Origin: Bacillus pinisoli | Lineage (GTDB): Bacteria > Bacillota > Bacilli > Bacillales > SA4 | Length of the DNA stretch: 62,004 nucleotides | Assembly: GCF_023036475.1 (NCBI RefSeq) | Contig: NZ_JAJQKI010000018.1 | Location: 1-62,004 of the forward strand | Reading direction: 5' to 3' | Shown: positions 9,298 through 19,065 of the stretch, one piece after another | Numbering within the stretch: position 1 is the stretch's first letter | How the letters are laid out: every line of letters starts with the position of its first letter | Program-made: the position numbers and the translations under genes | The notes under the pieces: model-generated | Told to the model about the DNA's origin: nothing | The model's database searches: none | Seen by the model: the letters and a program-made list of their open reading frames with translations, nothing else

Positions 9298-10383
9298 ATG
9301 ATAAAACGAGTAGTGCAACTAAGCTTTTTACTTGTCGGTGGAACATTAGGAGTTTTTTTTATACCGTCCTTATTTTCATTATTAGACGTGAATACTCATC
9401 CTTTTATGGAGTCTCCTTATACTAGAGCAGGTTTAGGTGCCATTATATTTTTTATCATCACATTTTGGTTAGTTGATTACGTAGTTGATTTTATTAAATG
9501 GATTGAAGAAGGTTTAGTAAAAGCACCCGTGGCTGAGGTGTTATTTGGAAGTTTAGGACTAGTTTTAGGTTTATTTGTTGCTTTTTTAATAGCAATTCCT
9601 CTTAAAACCATTGAGTTTGTTCTAGTAAATACGGTCATCCCAATCCTACTAACCCTATTATTAGGTTATTTAGGGTTCCAGGTTGGTTTCAAAAAGCGAG
9701 ATGAACTTATAAATCTATTTTCAATTTCTAATAAAGGTAAGAAAAAAGAAACAGAAGAGGATACCGTTGAAAAAGGCGCACTGAAGATATTAGATACGAG
9801 TGTGATCATTGATGGTCGGGTAGCAGATATTTGCCAAACCGGATTTCTCGAAGGTACGATTGTCATTCCACAATTCGTCTTAGAAGAACTTCAACACATT
9901 GCTGATTCTTCTGATGTGTTAAAAAGAAATCGTGGGCGTCGAGGCTTAGATATCTTAAATAGAATTCAAAAAGAACTAGCGATTAAGGTTGAAATCTATG
10001 AGGGTGACTTCGAAGAGATACAAGAAGTTGATAGTAAGCTTGTAAAGTTAGCTAAACTTACATCAGGCGTAGTTGTCACAAATGATTTTAACTTGAACAA
10101 AGTATGTGAGCTTCAAAACGTAGCTGTTTTAAATATTAATGACTTAGCTAATGCCGTTAAGCCAGTTGTTCTTCCTGGTGAAGAGCTAAACGTACAAGTG
10201 ATTAAAGATGGAAAAGAATATAATCAAGGTGTGGCGTATCTTGATGACGGTACCATGATTGTTGTTGAAGATGGCAGAGACTATATTGGTAAACGTATTG
10301 ACGTTTTAGTAACAAGTGTACTTCAAACATCAGCTGGACGTATGATTTTTGCCAAGCCTAAATTACTTGAAAAGGCTTTGTAA
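9298..10383 (+). CDS. yacL: YacL, membrane-anchored PIN/TRAM domain protein
   Basis: Membrane protein of 361 aa with about four N-terminal transmembrane helices (residues 5-130), then a PIN nuclease-fold domain beginning [14 protein letters not shown] (about 165-178) with conserved acidic residues, and a C-terminal TRAM domain. PIN domains are usually metal-dependent RNases, but the role of YacL is not established. AGGAGGTG precedes the ATG. The 176-bp upstream gap has a TATAAT near 9270 without a well-placed -35, so it may be partly independent of disA. It is directly followed by ispD, as in B. subtilis. Confidence 0.93.
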   Translation: MIKRVVQLSFLLVGGTLGVFFIPSLFSLLDVNTHPFMESPYTRAGLGAIIFFIITFWLVDYVVDFIKWIEEGLVKAPVAEVLFGSLGLVLGLFVAFLIAIPLKTIEFVLVNTVIPILLTLLLGYLGFQVGFKKRDELINLFSISNKGKKKETEEDTVEKGALKILDTSVIIDGRVADICQTGFLEGTIVIPQFVLEELQHIADSSDVLKRNRGRRGLDILNRIQKELAIKVEIYEGDFEEIQEVDSKLVKLAKLTSGVVVTNDFNLNKVCELQNVAVLNINDLANAVKPVVLPGEELNVQVIKDGKEYNQGVAYLDDGTMIVVEDGRDYIGKRIDVLVTSVLQTSAGRMIFAKPKLLEKAL

Positions 10384-10420
10384 TCTTATAAAAATTTCTT
10401 TACTATATAGTAAGAATAAC

Positions 10421-10450
10421 AAAGAGAAGGGATATTTCCCTTCTCTTTTC
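10421..10450 (+). terminator. Hairpin between yacL and ispD
   Basis: Perfect 11-bp stem AAAGAGAAGGG / CCCTTCTCTTT with a 6-nt loop, then only a short T tract (TTC). It is likely a weak or partial terminator, or an RNA-stabilising hairpin, between yacL and ispD. Confidence 0.6.
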
Positions 10451-10477
10451 AAAGTCTTTGGCAGAGGTCAAAGTTGA

Positions 10478-11182
<705 letters not shown>

Positions 11183-11194
11183 GGGGGAACCATT

Positions 11195-11680
11195 ATGTTT
11201 CGAATTGGACAAGGATTTGACGTTCATCAATTAGGAGAAGGATATCCACTCATCGTAGGAGGAATCACTATTCCATATGAAAAAGGGTTAATCGGACATT
11301 CAGATGCAGATGTATTATTACATACAATAGCAGATGCCTGTTTAGGTGCAATTGGAGAAGGAGATATCGGTAAACATTTTCCGGACACAGACCCTGCATT
11401 TAAGGGAGCGGACTCTGCAAAGCTATTATCTCATGTTTGGGAGCTTGTGGAACAAAGAGGGTATGTGCTTACAAATGTGGACTGCACCATTATTGCCCAA
11501 GCACCTAAAATGGCACCCTATATTGAACAAATGAAAAATAGAATAGCAGAGTTATTACACGCTACTCCAGAACAAGTTAATGTAAAAGCAACCACTACCG
11601 AAAAACTTGGTTTTACTGGTAGAGGAGAAGGAATTGCTTCTCAGGCGGTTGTCTTAATACAGAAGGCTGATTTGAAATAA
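11195..11680 (+). CDS. ispF: 2-C-methyl-D-erythritol 2,4-cyclodiphosphate synthase
   Basis: IspF, 161 aa, cyclises the CDP-methylerythritol phosphate product of the MEP pathway with release of CMP. The metal-binding DVH (9-11) and the [19 protein letters not shown] segment are present, as are HFPDTDP and the substrate-contacting [15 protein letters not shown] near the C-terminus. It forms a trimer in known homologues. It is preceded by AAGGGGG and paired with ispD. A 206-bp gap with no clear promoter separates it from gltX. Confidence 0.97.
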   Translation: MFRIGQGFDVHQLGEGYPLIVGGITIPYEKGLIGHSDADVLLHTIADACLGAIGEGDIGKHFPDTDPAFKGADSAKLLSHVWELVEQRGYVLTNVDCTIIAQAPKMAPYIEQMKNRIAELLHATPEQVNVKATTTEKLGFTGRGEGIASQAVVLIQKADLK

Positions 11681-11886
11681 AGCTCATTAACATAAATCTG
11701 TTCGTCTTGAATCAAGAGTAGTATGGAAAAAAGATGCATCTAATCTAAACAGGTGTTAAAATAGGCTGTATTAACGTTCGTTTAGGTATGGACTATTGTT
11801 CATTTCAAATTAGAAAATACAGCGTTGACTTCAGAAAAAGTAACTAAGGAAAGTTAGATAAATAGGATAACAGGACGGTGTAAGAA

Positions 11887-13347
11887 ATGGAACTAAAAGA
11901 AATTCGTGTAAGATATGCACCAAGCCCAACTGGTCATCTACATATTGGTAATGCAAGAACGGCTTTATTTAATTATTTATTTGCAAGAAATCAAAATGGG
12001 AAATTTATTATTCGAATAGAAGATACCGATCAAAAGCGTAATATTGAAGGTGGAGAAGAATCTCAACTAAAATATTTAAAGTGGCTGGGTGTTGATTGGG
12101 ATGAAAGTACAGATGTAGGTGGAGAGTACGGACCCTATCGTCAATCAGAGCGAAATGAAATATACCAAACTTACTATAATGAATTACTTGAAAAAGGTCT
12201 TGCTTATAAATGTTATTGTACGGAAGAAGAGTTAGAAAAAGAACGAGAAGAGCAAATGGCTAAAGGTGAAACGCCTCAATATTCAGGACGTCACCGTAAC
12301 ATGACAGAAGCAGAACGTGAAGCTCTTGAAAAAGAAGGTAGAAAACCTAGTATTCGTTTCCGTGTCCCTGAAGGAAAAGTATATCGCTTTAACGATATGG
12401 TTAAAGGAGATATTAGCTTTGAATCAGAAGGTATGGGTGACTTTGTCATTGTTAAAAAGGATGGGACACCTACTTACAATTTTGCCGTTGCTGTAGACGA
12501 TCATCTTATGGGTATTACCCACGTTCTTCGTGGTGAGGATCATATCTCTAACACTCCTAAACAAATGATGATTTATGAAGCTTTTGGCTGGGAGATCCCA
12601 ACATTCGGACATATGACGTTAATTGTGAATGAACAACGTAAAAAATTAAGTAAACGTGACGAGAGCATTATCCAGTTCATTGAGCAATACGAGGAATTAG
12701 GTTATTTACCAGAAGCATTGTTTAACTTTATCGGACTATTAGGATGGTCACCAGGCGGAGAAGAAGAAATCTTTAGTAAAGAGCAGTTTACTGATATTTT
12801 TGACCCAGCTAGACTATCTAAATCACCTGCAGTTTTTGATACACAAAAACTAGCGTGGATGAACAACCAATATATGAAGAAGCTTGATGTGGATCAAGCG
12901 GTTCAACTAGCTTTACCTCACTTAATAAAAGCGGGTAAGATAAAGGAAACTAGAACTGAAGCTGAAGAAAACTGGTTAAGAGGTCTTGTAGGGCTATACC
13001 AAGAGCAAATGAGTTACGGTGCAGAGATTGTTGAGCTATCAGAACTATTCTTTAAGACTGATATTGAATACGATGAAGAGGCTAAACAAGTACTAGCAGA
13101 AGAACAAGTCCCTGACGTAATGAAAGTGTTTTTGGCACAATTAAACCAACTTGAAGAATTCAGCGCAGAGAAAGTTCAAGCTGCTATTAAAGCAACCCAG
13201 AAAGAAACGGGTCAAAAAGGTAAGAAATTATTTATGCCGATCCGTGTGGCAACCACTGGCCAAACACATGGTCCAGATCTACCTAAAGCCATTTCTTTAT
13301 TAGGTTTAGAAACCGTTACTAAAAGAATTGAACAACTTATTGGTTAA
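11887..13347 (+). CDS. gltX: Glutamyl-tRNA synthetase
   Basis: Class I aminoacyl-tRNA synthetase, 486 aa, that charges tRNA-Glu and, in Bacillus, also tRNA-Gln, which is then amidated by GatCAB. The HIGH-type signature [17 protein letters not shown] is near residues 12-28 and the KMSKS-type loop reads KLSKRDESI (about 253-261). The anticodon-binding helical domain fills the C-terminal third. The ribosome site is modest (GGACGGTG). It lies directly before the Cys T-box and cysE-cysS, as in B. subtilis. Confidence 0.98.
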   Translation: MELKEIRVRYAPSPTGHLHIGNARTALFNYLFARNQNGKFIIRIEDTDQKRNIEGGEESQLKYLKWLGVDWDESTDVGGEYGPYRQSERNEIYQTYYNELLEKGLAYKCYCTEEELEKEREEQMAKGETPQYSGRHRNMTEAEREALEKEGRKPSIRFRVPEGKVYRFNDMVKGDISFESEGMGDFVIVKKDGTPTYNFAVAVDDHLMGITHVLRGEDHISNTPKQMMIYEAFGWEIPTFGHMTLIVNEQRKKLSKRDESIIQFIEQYEELGYLPEALFNFIGLLGWSPGGEEEIFSKEQFTDIFDPARLSKSPAVFDTQKLAWMNNQYMKKLDVDQAVQLALPHLIKAGKIKETRTEAEENWLRGLVGLYQEQMSYGAEIVELSELFFKTDIEYDEEAKQVLAEEQVPDVMKVFLAQLNQLEEFSAEKVQAAIKATQKETGQKGKKLFMPIRVATTGQTHGPDLPKAISLLGLETVTKRIEQLIG

Positions 13348-13399
13348 CAAAATTGAAATAGTGTAATATAGTAACATAAGATTGATTTATAAGTTTTGA

Positions 13400-13655
13400 T
13401 ACGTGAAAATGTTGATGAGGAAAGTAAGTATAGGAACGTTCCTTTGCAGAGAGAACCATCACCGGCTGAAAGTGGTTCAGGAGCACTATAACTGAAATGC
13501 ACCTCTGAGTCTTCTATTGAACAGTAAAGTAGATAGAAGCGGTACTCACCGTTATAAGAGTTAAAGTTGAGATGGCTACATACTAGCTGTCTAAACAGAG
13601 TGGAACCGCGCAATTAAGCGTCTCTGTGTTATATACACAGAGGCGCTTTTTATTT
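13400..13655 (+). promoter_or_regulatory. T-box riboswitch, Cys specifier, upstream of cysE-cysS
   Basis: T-box leader. The conserved T-box segment TGGAACCGCG is at 13601-13610. A strong terminator follows at 13617-13655 (AGCGTCTCTGTGT / ACACAGAGGCGCT, then a T-run). In stem I the specifier context GAAATGCACC gives codon TGC (13498-13500), which is Cys. Uncharged tRNA-Cys would stabilise the antiterminator and switch on cysE-cysS and the genes beyond. This fills the 373-bp gap after gltX. Confidence 0.93.
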
Positions 13656-13720
13656 TAGTTCTGTGAAAAAGCTAAAAAATCAGGAAGAAGTTAGTCATCA
13701 AAGAAAAAGGAGGGAGTCAC

Positions 13721-14395
13721 TTGTATCGTATGTTAAAAATGCTGAAAGAAGATATTCAAGTAGTATTTGAGCAGGATCCTGCAGCACGAAGCACGATGGA
13801 GGTTGTCTTAACATACTCAGGGCTTCATGCAATTTGGGCTCATCGTATAGCTCATGCATTTTATAAACGAAATATGTTTTTTATTGCAAGAAGTGTTTCA
13901 CAAATAAGTAGATTTTTTACAGGTATAGAGATCCACCCAGCAGCAAAGATTGGTAGACGTTTTTTTATCGATCATGGAATGGGAGTTGTTATTGGAGAAA
14001 CATGTGAGATAGGTCATAATGTGACCATCTTTCAAGGAGTGACTCTGGGCGGAACAGGTAAGGAAAAAGGAAAAAGACATCCTACTATCCAAGATAACGC
14101 GTTAATTGCAACTGGTGCCAAAGTGCTCGGGTCTATTACAATCGGTGAAAACTCAAAGGTAGGTGCTGGTTCTGTCGTCCTTCATGATGTACCAGCTAAT
14201 TCAACAGTAGTAGGGATCCCAGGAAAAGTCGTCATCCAGGACGGTATTAGAATTAAGAATGATTTAGATCATTGTAATCTACCAGACCCAGTAGCAGATC
14301 GATTAAAAGAACTAGATCGTGAAATTCAAGCATTACAGTTTGAATTAAAGCAACTTAAAGAAGGGAAGATTGAAAGTGGCCATCCAACTCTATAA
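13721..14395 (+). CDS. cysE: Serine O-acetyltransferase
   Basis: CysE, 224 aa, acetylates serine with acetyl-CoA, the first step of cysteine synthesis. The C-terminal half is a left-handed beta helix of hexapeptide repeats including [26 protein letters not shown] and [17 protein letters not shown], with the catalytic His and Asp in the DHGMG and GKRHP regions. It starts at TTG after AAAGGAGGGAGTCAC. The C-terminal tail runs past the start of cysS, so the two are co-translated, both under the Cys T-box. Confidence 0.96.
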   Translation: MYRMLKMLKEDIQVVFEQDPAARSTMEVVLTYSGLHAIWAHRIAHAFYKRNMFFIARSVSQISRFFTGIEIHPAAKIGRRFFIDHGMGVVIGETCEIGHNVTIFQGVTLGGTGKEKGKRHPTIQDNALIATGAKVLGSITIGENSKVGAGSVVLHDVPANSTVVGIPGKVVIQDGIRIKNDLDHCNLPDPVADRLKELDREIQALQFELKQLKEGKIESGHPTL

Positions 14396-15776
14396 TACAC
14401 TTACTAGAAAAAAAGAATTATTTCAGCCTATTGAAGAAGGTAAAGTGAAGATGTATGTATGCGGTCCTACCGTTTATAACTATATTCATATAGGAAATGC
14501 CAGACCTGCAATCGTCTTTGATACGGTTAGACGTTATTTTGAATATCGTGGCTATGATGTACAATTCATCTCTAACTTTACAGATGTAGATGATAAGTTA
14601 ATAAGAGTGGCCAATGAACTAGGGGAAGACGTACCAACTATAGCTGACCGATTTATTGATGCTTACTTTGAGGATGTTTCTGCTCTAGGTTGCAAAAAAG
14701 CAGACTATCATCCAAGAGTAACAGAAAGCATGGATATTATTATTGAATTCATTGAGAAGCTCATTGAAAAAGGATATGCCTACGAAGCGGAGGGTGATGT
14801 CTACTTCAAAACACGAGCATTTGAAGGGTATGGAAAGCTTTCTCATCAACCAATTGAGGATCTACGTTCGGGCGCAAGAATTGAGGTAGGAGAAAAGAAA
14901 ATAGACCCTCTAGATTTTGCCCTTTGGAAGGATGCAAAGGAAGGAGAAATCTTTTGGGATAGTCCATGGGGGAAAGGACGTCCGGGCTGGCATATCGAGT
15001 GCTCGGCAATGGCGAAAAAGTACCTTGGTAATACCATTGATATTCATGCTGGTGGTCAAGACCTAACCTTCCCTCATCATGAAAATGAGATTGCTCAATC
15101 TGAGGCACTGAACGAGGAAACATTTGCAAGATACTGGATGCATAATGGGTATATCAATATCAATAATGAGAAGATGTCAAAGTCTCTAGGGAATTTCATC
15201 CTAGTGCATGACATTTTAAAAACAGTGAATCCTCAAGTACTAAGATTCTTTATGCTATCCGTTCATTATCGTCATCCGATTAACTTTAGCCAAGAACTAG
15301 TAGACAGTGCGAAGAATGGTTTTGAACGAATTATCACATCCTATGAAAATCTAAAGCATCGCCTGGAAAGTAGCACGAATCTTACTGTTGAAGACCAAGA
15401 ATGGTTAGGGAAAATAGACAGAATTCGTGAAACGTTTATGGTGGAAATGGACGATGATTTTAATACAGCTAATGCTATTTCAGTATTATTTGAGCTATCC
15501 AAAACCGCTAATTTATATTTAATGGAAAAGACGACTTCAGAACAAGTGATTCAACAATTCATGGCTTTATTTGAAGAATTAATGGATGTATTAGGCTTAA
15601 GTTTACAAACAGAACATGAATTATTGGATGAAGAAATTGAAGATCTCTTACAAAAACGAATTGAAGCACGAAAAAACCGAGACTTTGCACTTGCTGATCA
15701 AATTCGTGATCAACTAAAGGAAATGAATATTATCCTAGAGGACACACCGCAGGGAACAAGGTGGAAAAGAGGATAA
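14376..15776 (+). CDS. cysS: Cysteinyl-tRNA synthetase
   Basis: Class I synthetase, 466 aa, that charges tRNA-Cys. The zinc site and HIGH signature are visible in [20 protein letters not shown] (from about residue 24), with further zinc ligands in the GWHIECSAM and HHENE segments. The KMSKS loop is [11 protein letters not shown] 14376 is chosen over TTG 14370 because it is 9 nt from AAGGGA and gives an N-terminus ([14 protein letters not shown]) like B. subtilis. It overlaps the end of cysE by 20 nt. Confidence 0.96.
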   Translation: MAIQLYNTLTRKKELFQPIEEGKVKMYVCGPTVYNYIHIGNARPAIVFDTVRRYFEYRGYDVQFISNFTDVDDKLIRVANELGEDVPTIADRFIDAYFEDVSALGCKKADYHPRVTESMDIIIEFIEKLIEKGYAYEAEGDVYFKTRAFEGYGKLSHQPIEDLRSGARIEVGEKKIDPLDFALWKDAKEGEIFWDSPWGKGRPGWHIECSAMAKKYLGNTIDIHAGGQDLTFPHHENEIAQSEALNEETFARYWMHNGYININNEKMSKSLGNFILVHDILKTVNPQVLRFFMLSVHYRHPINFSQELVDSAKNGFERIITSYENLKHRLESSTNLTVEDQEWLGKIDRIRETFMVEMDDDFNTANAISVLFELSKTANLYLMEKTTSEQVIQQFMALFEELMDVLGLSLQTEHELLDEEIEDLLQKRIEARKNRDFALADQIRDQLKEMNIILEDTPQGTRWKRG

Positions 15777-15779
15777 TTG

Positions 15780-16193
15780 ATGATAGAGAAGGGTATAAAT
15801 GGAGATCTATTAAATAGTTTAGCACTGGCATATATGGGTGATGCCATATACGAAGCAAGTATAAGGCATCATCTCCTTCTAAAAGGAAGTGTAAGACCTA
15901 ATCAACTACATCGTGAAGCAACAAACTTTGTATCAGCCAAAGCACAAGCATACATTGTCCATGAGTTTCTTAACAGACAGATTATTACGGAAGCTGAAGA
16001 GGCCATTATTAAAAGGGGAAGAAACGCGAAGTCGGGCTCTATTCCTAAGAATACAGATGTTCAAACATATCGTTATAGTACGGCTTTTGAAGCACTAATA
16101 GGTTACCATTACTTAATGAAAAATACAGATCGGCTACATGAGCTGATTGAGCTTTCAATCCAATTGATTGAAGAGAGGAAAGGGGGAAAATAA
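15780..16193 (+). CDS. mrnC: Mini-ribonuclease III
   Basis: Mini-RNase III, 137 aa, a dimeric RNase III catalytic domain without the double-stranded-RNA-binding domain. In B. subtilis it matures 23S rRNA. The catalytic signature [12 protein letters not shown] (about residues 13-24) and the RGRNAKSG and [17 protein letters not shown] segments are intact. The start is ATG 15780, 7 nt after GAGG; a TTG directly before it is less likely. Three bases separate it from the cysS stop, and rlmB begins right after its own stop. Confidence 0.95.
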   Translation: MIEKGINGDLLNSLALAYMGDAIYEASIRHHLLLKGSVRPNQLHREATNFVSAKAQAYIVHEFLNRQIITEAEEAIIKRGRNAKSGSIPKNTDVQTYRYSTAFEALIGYHYLMKNTDRLHELIELSIQLIEERKGGK

Positions 16194-16937
16194 ATGTCAC
16201 AAGAAATAGTAATTGGAAAGAATCCTGTATTAGAGGCTTTACGCTCAGGTAGAGACATTAATAAAATCCTTATAGCAGAAGGAGCCTTAAAGGGGCAAAC
16301 AGGTCAAATTATGCAACTTGCTAAAGAAGCAGGGGTCATTGTTCAGATTGCACCAAGAAAAAAACTGGATCAATTATATGATGGTAATCACCAGGGGATT
16401 GTTGCACAAGTAGCTGCTTATCAATATTCAGAGATTGACGATTTATTTCAACGTGCACGTGAGAAAGGGGAGGACCCATTTTTTATCTTGTTAGATGAAA
16501 TTGAAGATCCTCATAATTTAGGATCTATCTTAAGAACGGCAGACGCAGCGGGTGCACATGGGGTAATCATTCCAAAACGCAGAGCTGTCGGTTTAACAGC
16601 AACAGTAGCAAAAGCATCCACTGGTGCTATTGAATATGTGCCGGTTGTAAGAGTGACAAACATGGCTAGAACGATTGAGGAATTAAAGGAAAGGGGAGTC
16701 TGGATTATCGGTACAGATGCTTCTGGTAAAACAGATTACCGCAAGATGGATGCAACCCTTCCACTTGGAATTGTCATTGGAAGTGAAGGAAAAGGGATGA
16801 GCCGACTCGTGCGAGATAAATGTGATTTTCTTATCCGTTTACCGATGGTAGGAAAGGTTACCTCACTAAATGCATCGGTTGCAGGAAGCTTATTAATGTT
16901 TGAGGTGCTTCGCAAAAGACAGCCTCTTGAGGAATAG
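16194..16937 (+). CDS. rlmB: 23S rRNA 2'-O-ribose methyltransferase, TrmH/SpoU family
   Basis: SPOUT-class methyltransferase, 247 aa, predicted to methylate a ribose in 23S rRNA (Gm2251-type in E. coli numbering). An N-terminal L30e-like substrate-binding domain (1-80) precedes the SpoU catalytic domain, with motif 1 around DPHNLGSILRTADAAGAHGVI, motif 2 IVIGSEGKGMS and motif 3 LPMVGKVTSLNASVAG, the knot region. B. subtilis calls it YacO. It follows mrnC with no gap, so two rRNA-processing genes are co-translated. The exact target nucleotide is inferred. Confidence 0.94.
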   Translation: MSQEIVIGKNPVLEALRSGRDINKILIAEGALKGQTGQIMQLAKEAGVIVQIAPRKKLDQLYDGNHQGIVAQVAAYQYSEIDDLFQRAREKGEDPFFILLDEIEDPHNLGSILRTADAAGAHGVIIPKRRAVGLTATVAKASTGAIEYVPVVRVTNMARTIEELKERGVWIIGTDASGKTDYRKMDATLPLGIVIGSEGKGMSRLVRDKCDFLIRLPMVGKVTSLNASVAGSLLMFEVLRKRQPLEE

Positions 16938-16942
16938 GGTCT

Positions 16943-17452
16943 ATGGATGTACTACTCGTTGATGGCTACAATATTATCGGTGCATGGCCTAAGCTAAGAG
17001 AGCTTAAACAAAATGACCTTTCAGCAGCTAGAGACCTACTCATTGAAAAAATGGCTGAATATAAAGCAGCGTCTGGATACAGAGTGATTGTTGTTTTTGA
17101 TGCTCACCTAGTGAAGGGTATCGAAAAAAAGAAGAAAGATCATAAAGTTGAGGTCATATTTACAAGGGAAAGTGAAACGGCGGATGAAAGAATTGAAAAG
17201 CTTGCAAGAGAGCTAAAAAATGTAAGAACTCAAATACATGTTGCGACTTCAGATTATACGGAACAGTGGGTCATATTTGGACAGGGCGCTCTTAGAAAGT
17301 CGGCGATGGAACTTTTAAATGAGATGAATGTTTTTGAAAAACAAATAAAGACCACACTCCAAAAAAAGCATGAAAAAAGACCTTCTTCTAGGATTCAGCT
17401 TTCAGATGAAATGGCAGAAATTTTTGAAAAATGGCGCCGAGGAGAGCGTTGA
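16943..17452 (+). CDS. yacP: YacP/Rae1 family NYN-domain ribonuclease
   Basis: NYN/PIN-fold protein, 169 aa. In B. subtilis this protein (Rae1) is a ribosome-associated endoribonuclease that cleaves mRNA in the A site. The acidic catalytic residues expected for the fold are seen in VDGYNIIGAW (5-14), VVFDAH (about 51-56) and TSDYTEQ. A charged C-terminal tail follows. The ribosome site GAGGAATAGGG lies in the end of rlmB. It is the last gene before the sigH promoter. Confidence 0.93.
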   Translation: MDVLLVDGYNIIGAWPKLRELKQNDLSAARDLLIEKMAEYKAASGYRVIVVFDAHLVKGIEKKKKDHKVEVIFTRESETADERIEKLARELKNVRTQIHVATSDYTEQWVIFGQGALRKSAMELLNEMNVFEKQIKTTLQKKHEKRPSSRIQLSDEMAEIFEKWRRGER

Positions 17453-17456
17453 CCTG

Positions 17457-17486
17457 TTGACGCTGTCGAAAAGTCTACTGTATAAT
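17457..17486 (+). promoter_or_regulatory. SigmaA promoter of sigH
   Basis: TTGACG (17457-17462), 18 bp, TATAAT (17481-17486). It begins five bases after the yacP stop. In B. subtilis the sigH promoter is sigmaA-dependent and repressed by AbrB; no precise AbrB site can be called from sequence. Confidence 0.8.
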
Positions 17487-17523
17487 ATTGCTAACTACTG
17501 TGTGAGAGTCCGGAGGGATAGGA

Positions 17524-18174
17524 GTGAGTTCATACCTCAAGGAAAGTGACAACATGAAGTTCGAAGAGTTAGAGGATGAGATTGTTGTTGATTATGTTCA
17601 TCAAGGAAATGCAGAAGCGCTTGATTACTTAATCAATAAGTATCGTAATTTTGTGAGGGCCAAAGCACGCTCTTATTTTCTAATAGGAGCAGACCGCGAG
17701 GATATCATCCAAGAAGGTATGATTGGTCTTTATAAGGCAATACGTGATTTTAAAGAGGACAAGCTATCCTCATTTAAAGCGTTTGCTGAACTATGTATTA
17801 CGAGACAAATCATTACCGCGATAAAAACAGCAACAAGACAAAAGCATATTCCTCTTAATTCATACGTATCATTAGATAAGCCGATTTATGATGAAGAATC
17901 AGATCGGACCCTTATGGATGTAATTTCAGGAGCTAAAATTTTAGACCCAGAAGAATTAATAATCAACCAAGAAGAATTTGATGATATTGAAGTGAAGATG
18001 GCGGAGTTGTTAAGTGACTTAGAACGAAAAGTGCTTGTCCTGTACTTAGATGGTCAATCCTATCAGGAGATATCAGAAGAATTAAATAGGCATGTCAAAT
18101 CTATCGACAATGCTCTTCAACGGGTGAAGCGTAAATTAGAGCGCTACCTAGAGCTTCGTGAAATATCTTTGTAA
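17524..18174 (+). CDS. sigH: RNA polymerase sigma factor SigH
   Basis: Sigma-70 family factor, 216 aa, directing early sporulation and competence genes. Region 2 contains DYLINKYRNFVRAKARSYFL and the core-binding DREDIIQEGMIGLYKAIRDF segment. Region 4 ends in the helix-turn-helix around LDGQSYQEISEELNRHVKSIDNALQRVKRKLERYL. GTG 17524 is 6 nt after GGAGGG. An ATG 11 codons later is possible but has a poorer ribosome site. It is near-identical in key regions to the B. subtilis protein. It is monocistronic up to a new promoter before rpmG. Confidence 0.97.
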   Translation: MSSYLKESDNMKFEELEDEIVVDYVHQGNAEALDYLINKYRNFVRAKARSYFLIGADREDIIQEGMIGLYKAIRDFKEDKLSSFKAFAELCITRQIITAIKTATRQKHIPLNSYVSLDKPIYDEESDRTLMDVISGAKILDPEELIINQEEFDDIEVKMAELLSDLERKVLVLYLDGQSYQEISEELNRHVKSIDNALQRVKRKLERYLELREISL

Positions 18175-18184
18175 AAAAGGCTTG

Positions 18185-18212
18185 TTGACATATATTTTCA
18201 TGCTGTGATACA
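18185..18212 (+). promoter_or_regulatory. Candidate promoter for rpmG-secE
   Basis: A perfect TTGACA (18185-18190) lies 10 nt after sigH, with a weaker -10-like GATACA 16 bp further on (18207-18212). The leader runs to the rpmG ribosome site. Confidence 0.5.
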
Positions 18213-18258
18213 TTTTTATAGATTAAAAGCTGTCTTAAATCTATAAGAAGGTGCTTTC

Positions 18259-18405
18259 ATGAGGAAAAAAGTAGTACTAGCTTGTGAGGTTTGTTTTCAT
18301 CGAAACTATTCAACCATGAAGAAAACGGATCAAGATACTAGACTTGAAATGAATAAATTCTGTAAAGCTTGTAATACTCACACGATACATCGTGAGACAA
18401 AATAG
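18259..18405 (+). CDS. rpmG: 50S ribosomal protein L33, zinc-ribbon type
   Basis: L33, 48 aa: [12 protein letters not shown] at the N-terminus and a second CxxC (CKAC) near residues 35-38, so this is the zinc-binding (C+) form. It is a small 50S protein near the E site. It is preceded by AGAAGGTG and followed after 36 nt by secE, as in B. subtilis, where the copy at this locus is a degenerate or variant L33. Here the frame is intact. Confidence 0.95.
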   Translation: MRKKVVLACEVCFHRNYSTMKKTDQDTRLEMNKFCKACNTHTIHRETK

Positions 18406-18441
18406 ATTGACCGTTTGGAATATAGCTGGAGGTAATCAAAC

Positions 18442-18624
18442 ATGCAACGTGTGACGAAATTTTTACGTAATGTAGTTCGTGAAATGAAAAAAGTAAGCTG
18501 GCCTAAAAGAAAGGAACTTACTCGATACACTATTACGGTAGTTTCTACGGTTACATTCGTAGCTGTCTTTTTCGCAATCATTGATACGGGTATTTCTTCT
18601 TTAATTCGTTTAATACTTGAATAA
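18442..18624 (+). CDS. secE: Preprotein translocase subunit SecE
   Basis: SecE, 60 aa, the clamp subunit of the SecYEG protein-export channel. It is the short Gram-positive form: an amphipathic N-terminal helix with the conserved MKKVSWPKRKEL (about 15-26), then a single transmembrane helix (about 32-55). GGAGGT precedes the ATG. secY lies 27 kb downstream. In B. subtilis nusG follows directly; here a terminator and a repeat element intervene. Confidence 0.97.
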   Translation: MQRVTKFLRNVVREMKKVSWPKRKELTRYTITVVSTVTFVAVFFAIIDTGISSLIRLILE

Positions 18625-18638
18625 TTATGGTAAATTCA

Positions 18639-18647
18639 TGGTATAAT
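18639..18647 (+). promoter_or_regulatory. Extended -10 promoter after secE
   Basis: TGGTATAAT (18639-18647) is a consensus extended -10 (TGnTATAAT). The only -35-like hexamer, TTGAAT at 18617-18622, is 19 bp away. A transcript from here would start near 18654 and meet a terminator within about 45 nt, unless it reads through to nusG. Confidence 0.5.
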
Positions 18648-18671
18648 GTGGATAGAACTTGAGAAGCCTGT

Positions 18672-18698
18672 AAAAAAGCCCGTTAAACGGGTTTTTTA
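18672..18698 (+). terminator. Terminator after secE
   Basis: A-tract, stem GCCCG / CGGGT with loop TTAAA, and six T. The flanking A and T runs extend the stem, so it could work in both directions. It lies between secE and nusG, which are usually co-transcribed. Confidence 0.8.
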
Positions 18699-18714
18699 AT
18701 TTGTCTTTTTTAAA

Positions 18715-18945
18715 GGCTGTTTCCGTATAGATGGTTGCTTTCGTTTTAGAAAGAGCCTTTTTAATTAACTGTTTATCGTTGTTTTAATTATTGTTAGTAC
18801 ACAATTTATACAACAGTAGTGAAATGGAGTGGCAGACACTTGACTCCTGCGGGGTAAAGAGGAAGGGTCGAGACCCCACAGGCGAAGCCGAGGAGGCTCG
18901 ACTTTCTCCCCGCGGAAAGCAAGAGTCTGGAACGAAATGAGACGG
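18715..18945. repeat. Palindromic element in the secE-nusG gap (copy B, full core)
   Basis: The gap of 438 bp between secE and nusG holds a small hairpin (18715-18757, GGCTGTTTC / GAAAGAGCC, one mismatch) and a long nested palindrome (about 18832-18930). The palindrome's outer arms are CAGACACTTG / CAAGAGTCTGG, its middle arms CTGCGGGG / CCCCGCGG, its inner arms GTCGAG / CTCGAC, and its centre holds the GACCCCACAGGCGAAGCC stretch. I recognise this core as a dispersed intergenic repeat common in Bacillus-group genomes. Copy A near clpC shares its outer flanks but lacks the middle. It encodes no protein. Confidence 0.78.
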
Positions 18946-19035
18946 CAGGGTTCTAACGAAAAAAAATAAATACAGCATAGTTGGCAAACTACAAGATTTA
19001 CATAATAACGTTGAATTACAAGCAATATGATTTTT

Positions 19036-19065
19036 GGGAGGGAAGGACAAGCGTCCTAATACATG
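19036..19065 (+). promoter_or_regulatory. nusG ribosome site separated from the start by a hairpin
   Basis: GGGAGGG (19036-19042) is 20 nt from the nusG ATG, too far for normal initiation. Between them is a perfect 5-bp hairpin AGGAC-AAGC-GTCCT (19044-19057) that would bring them to about 6 nt apart when folded. An in-frame TAA (19057-19059) rules out an earlier start. Confidence 0.7.
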
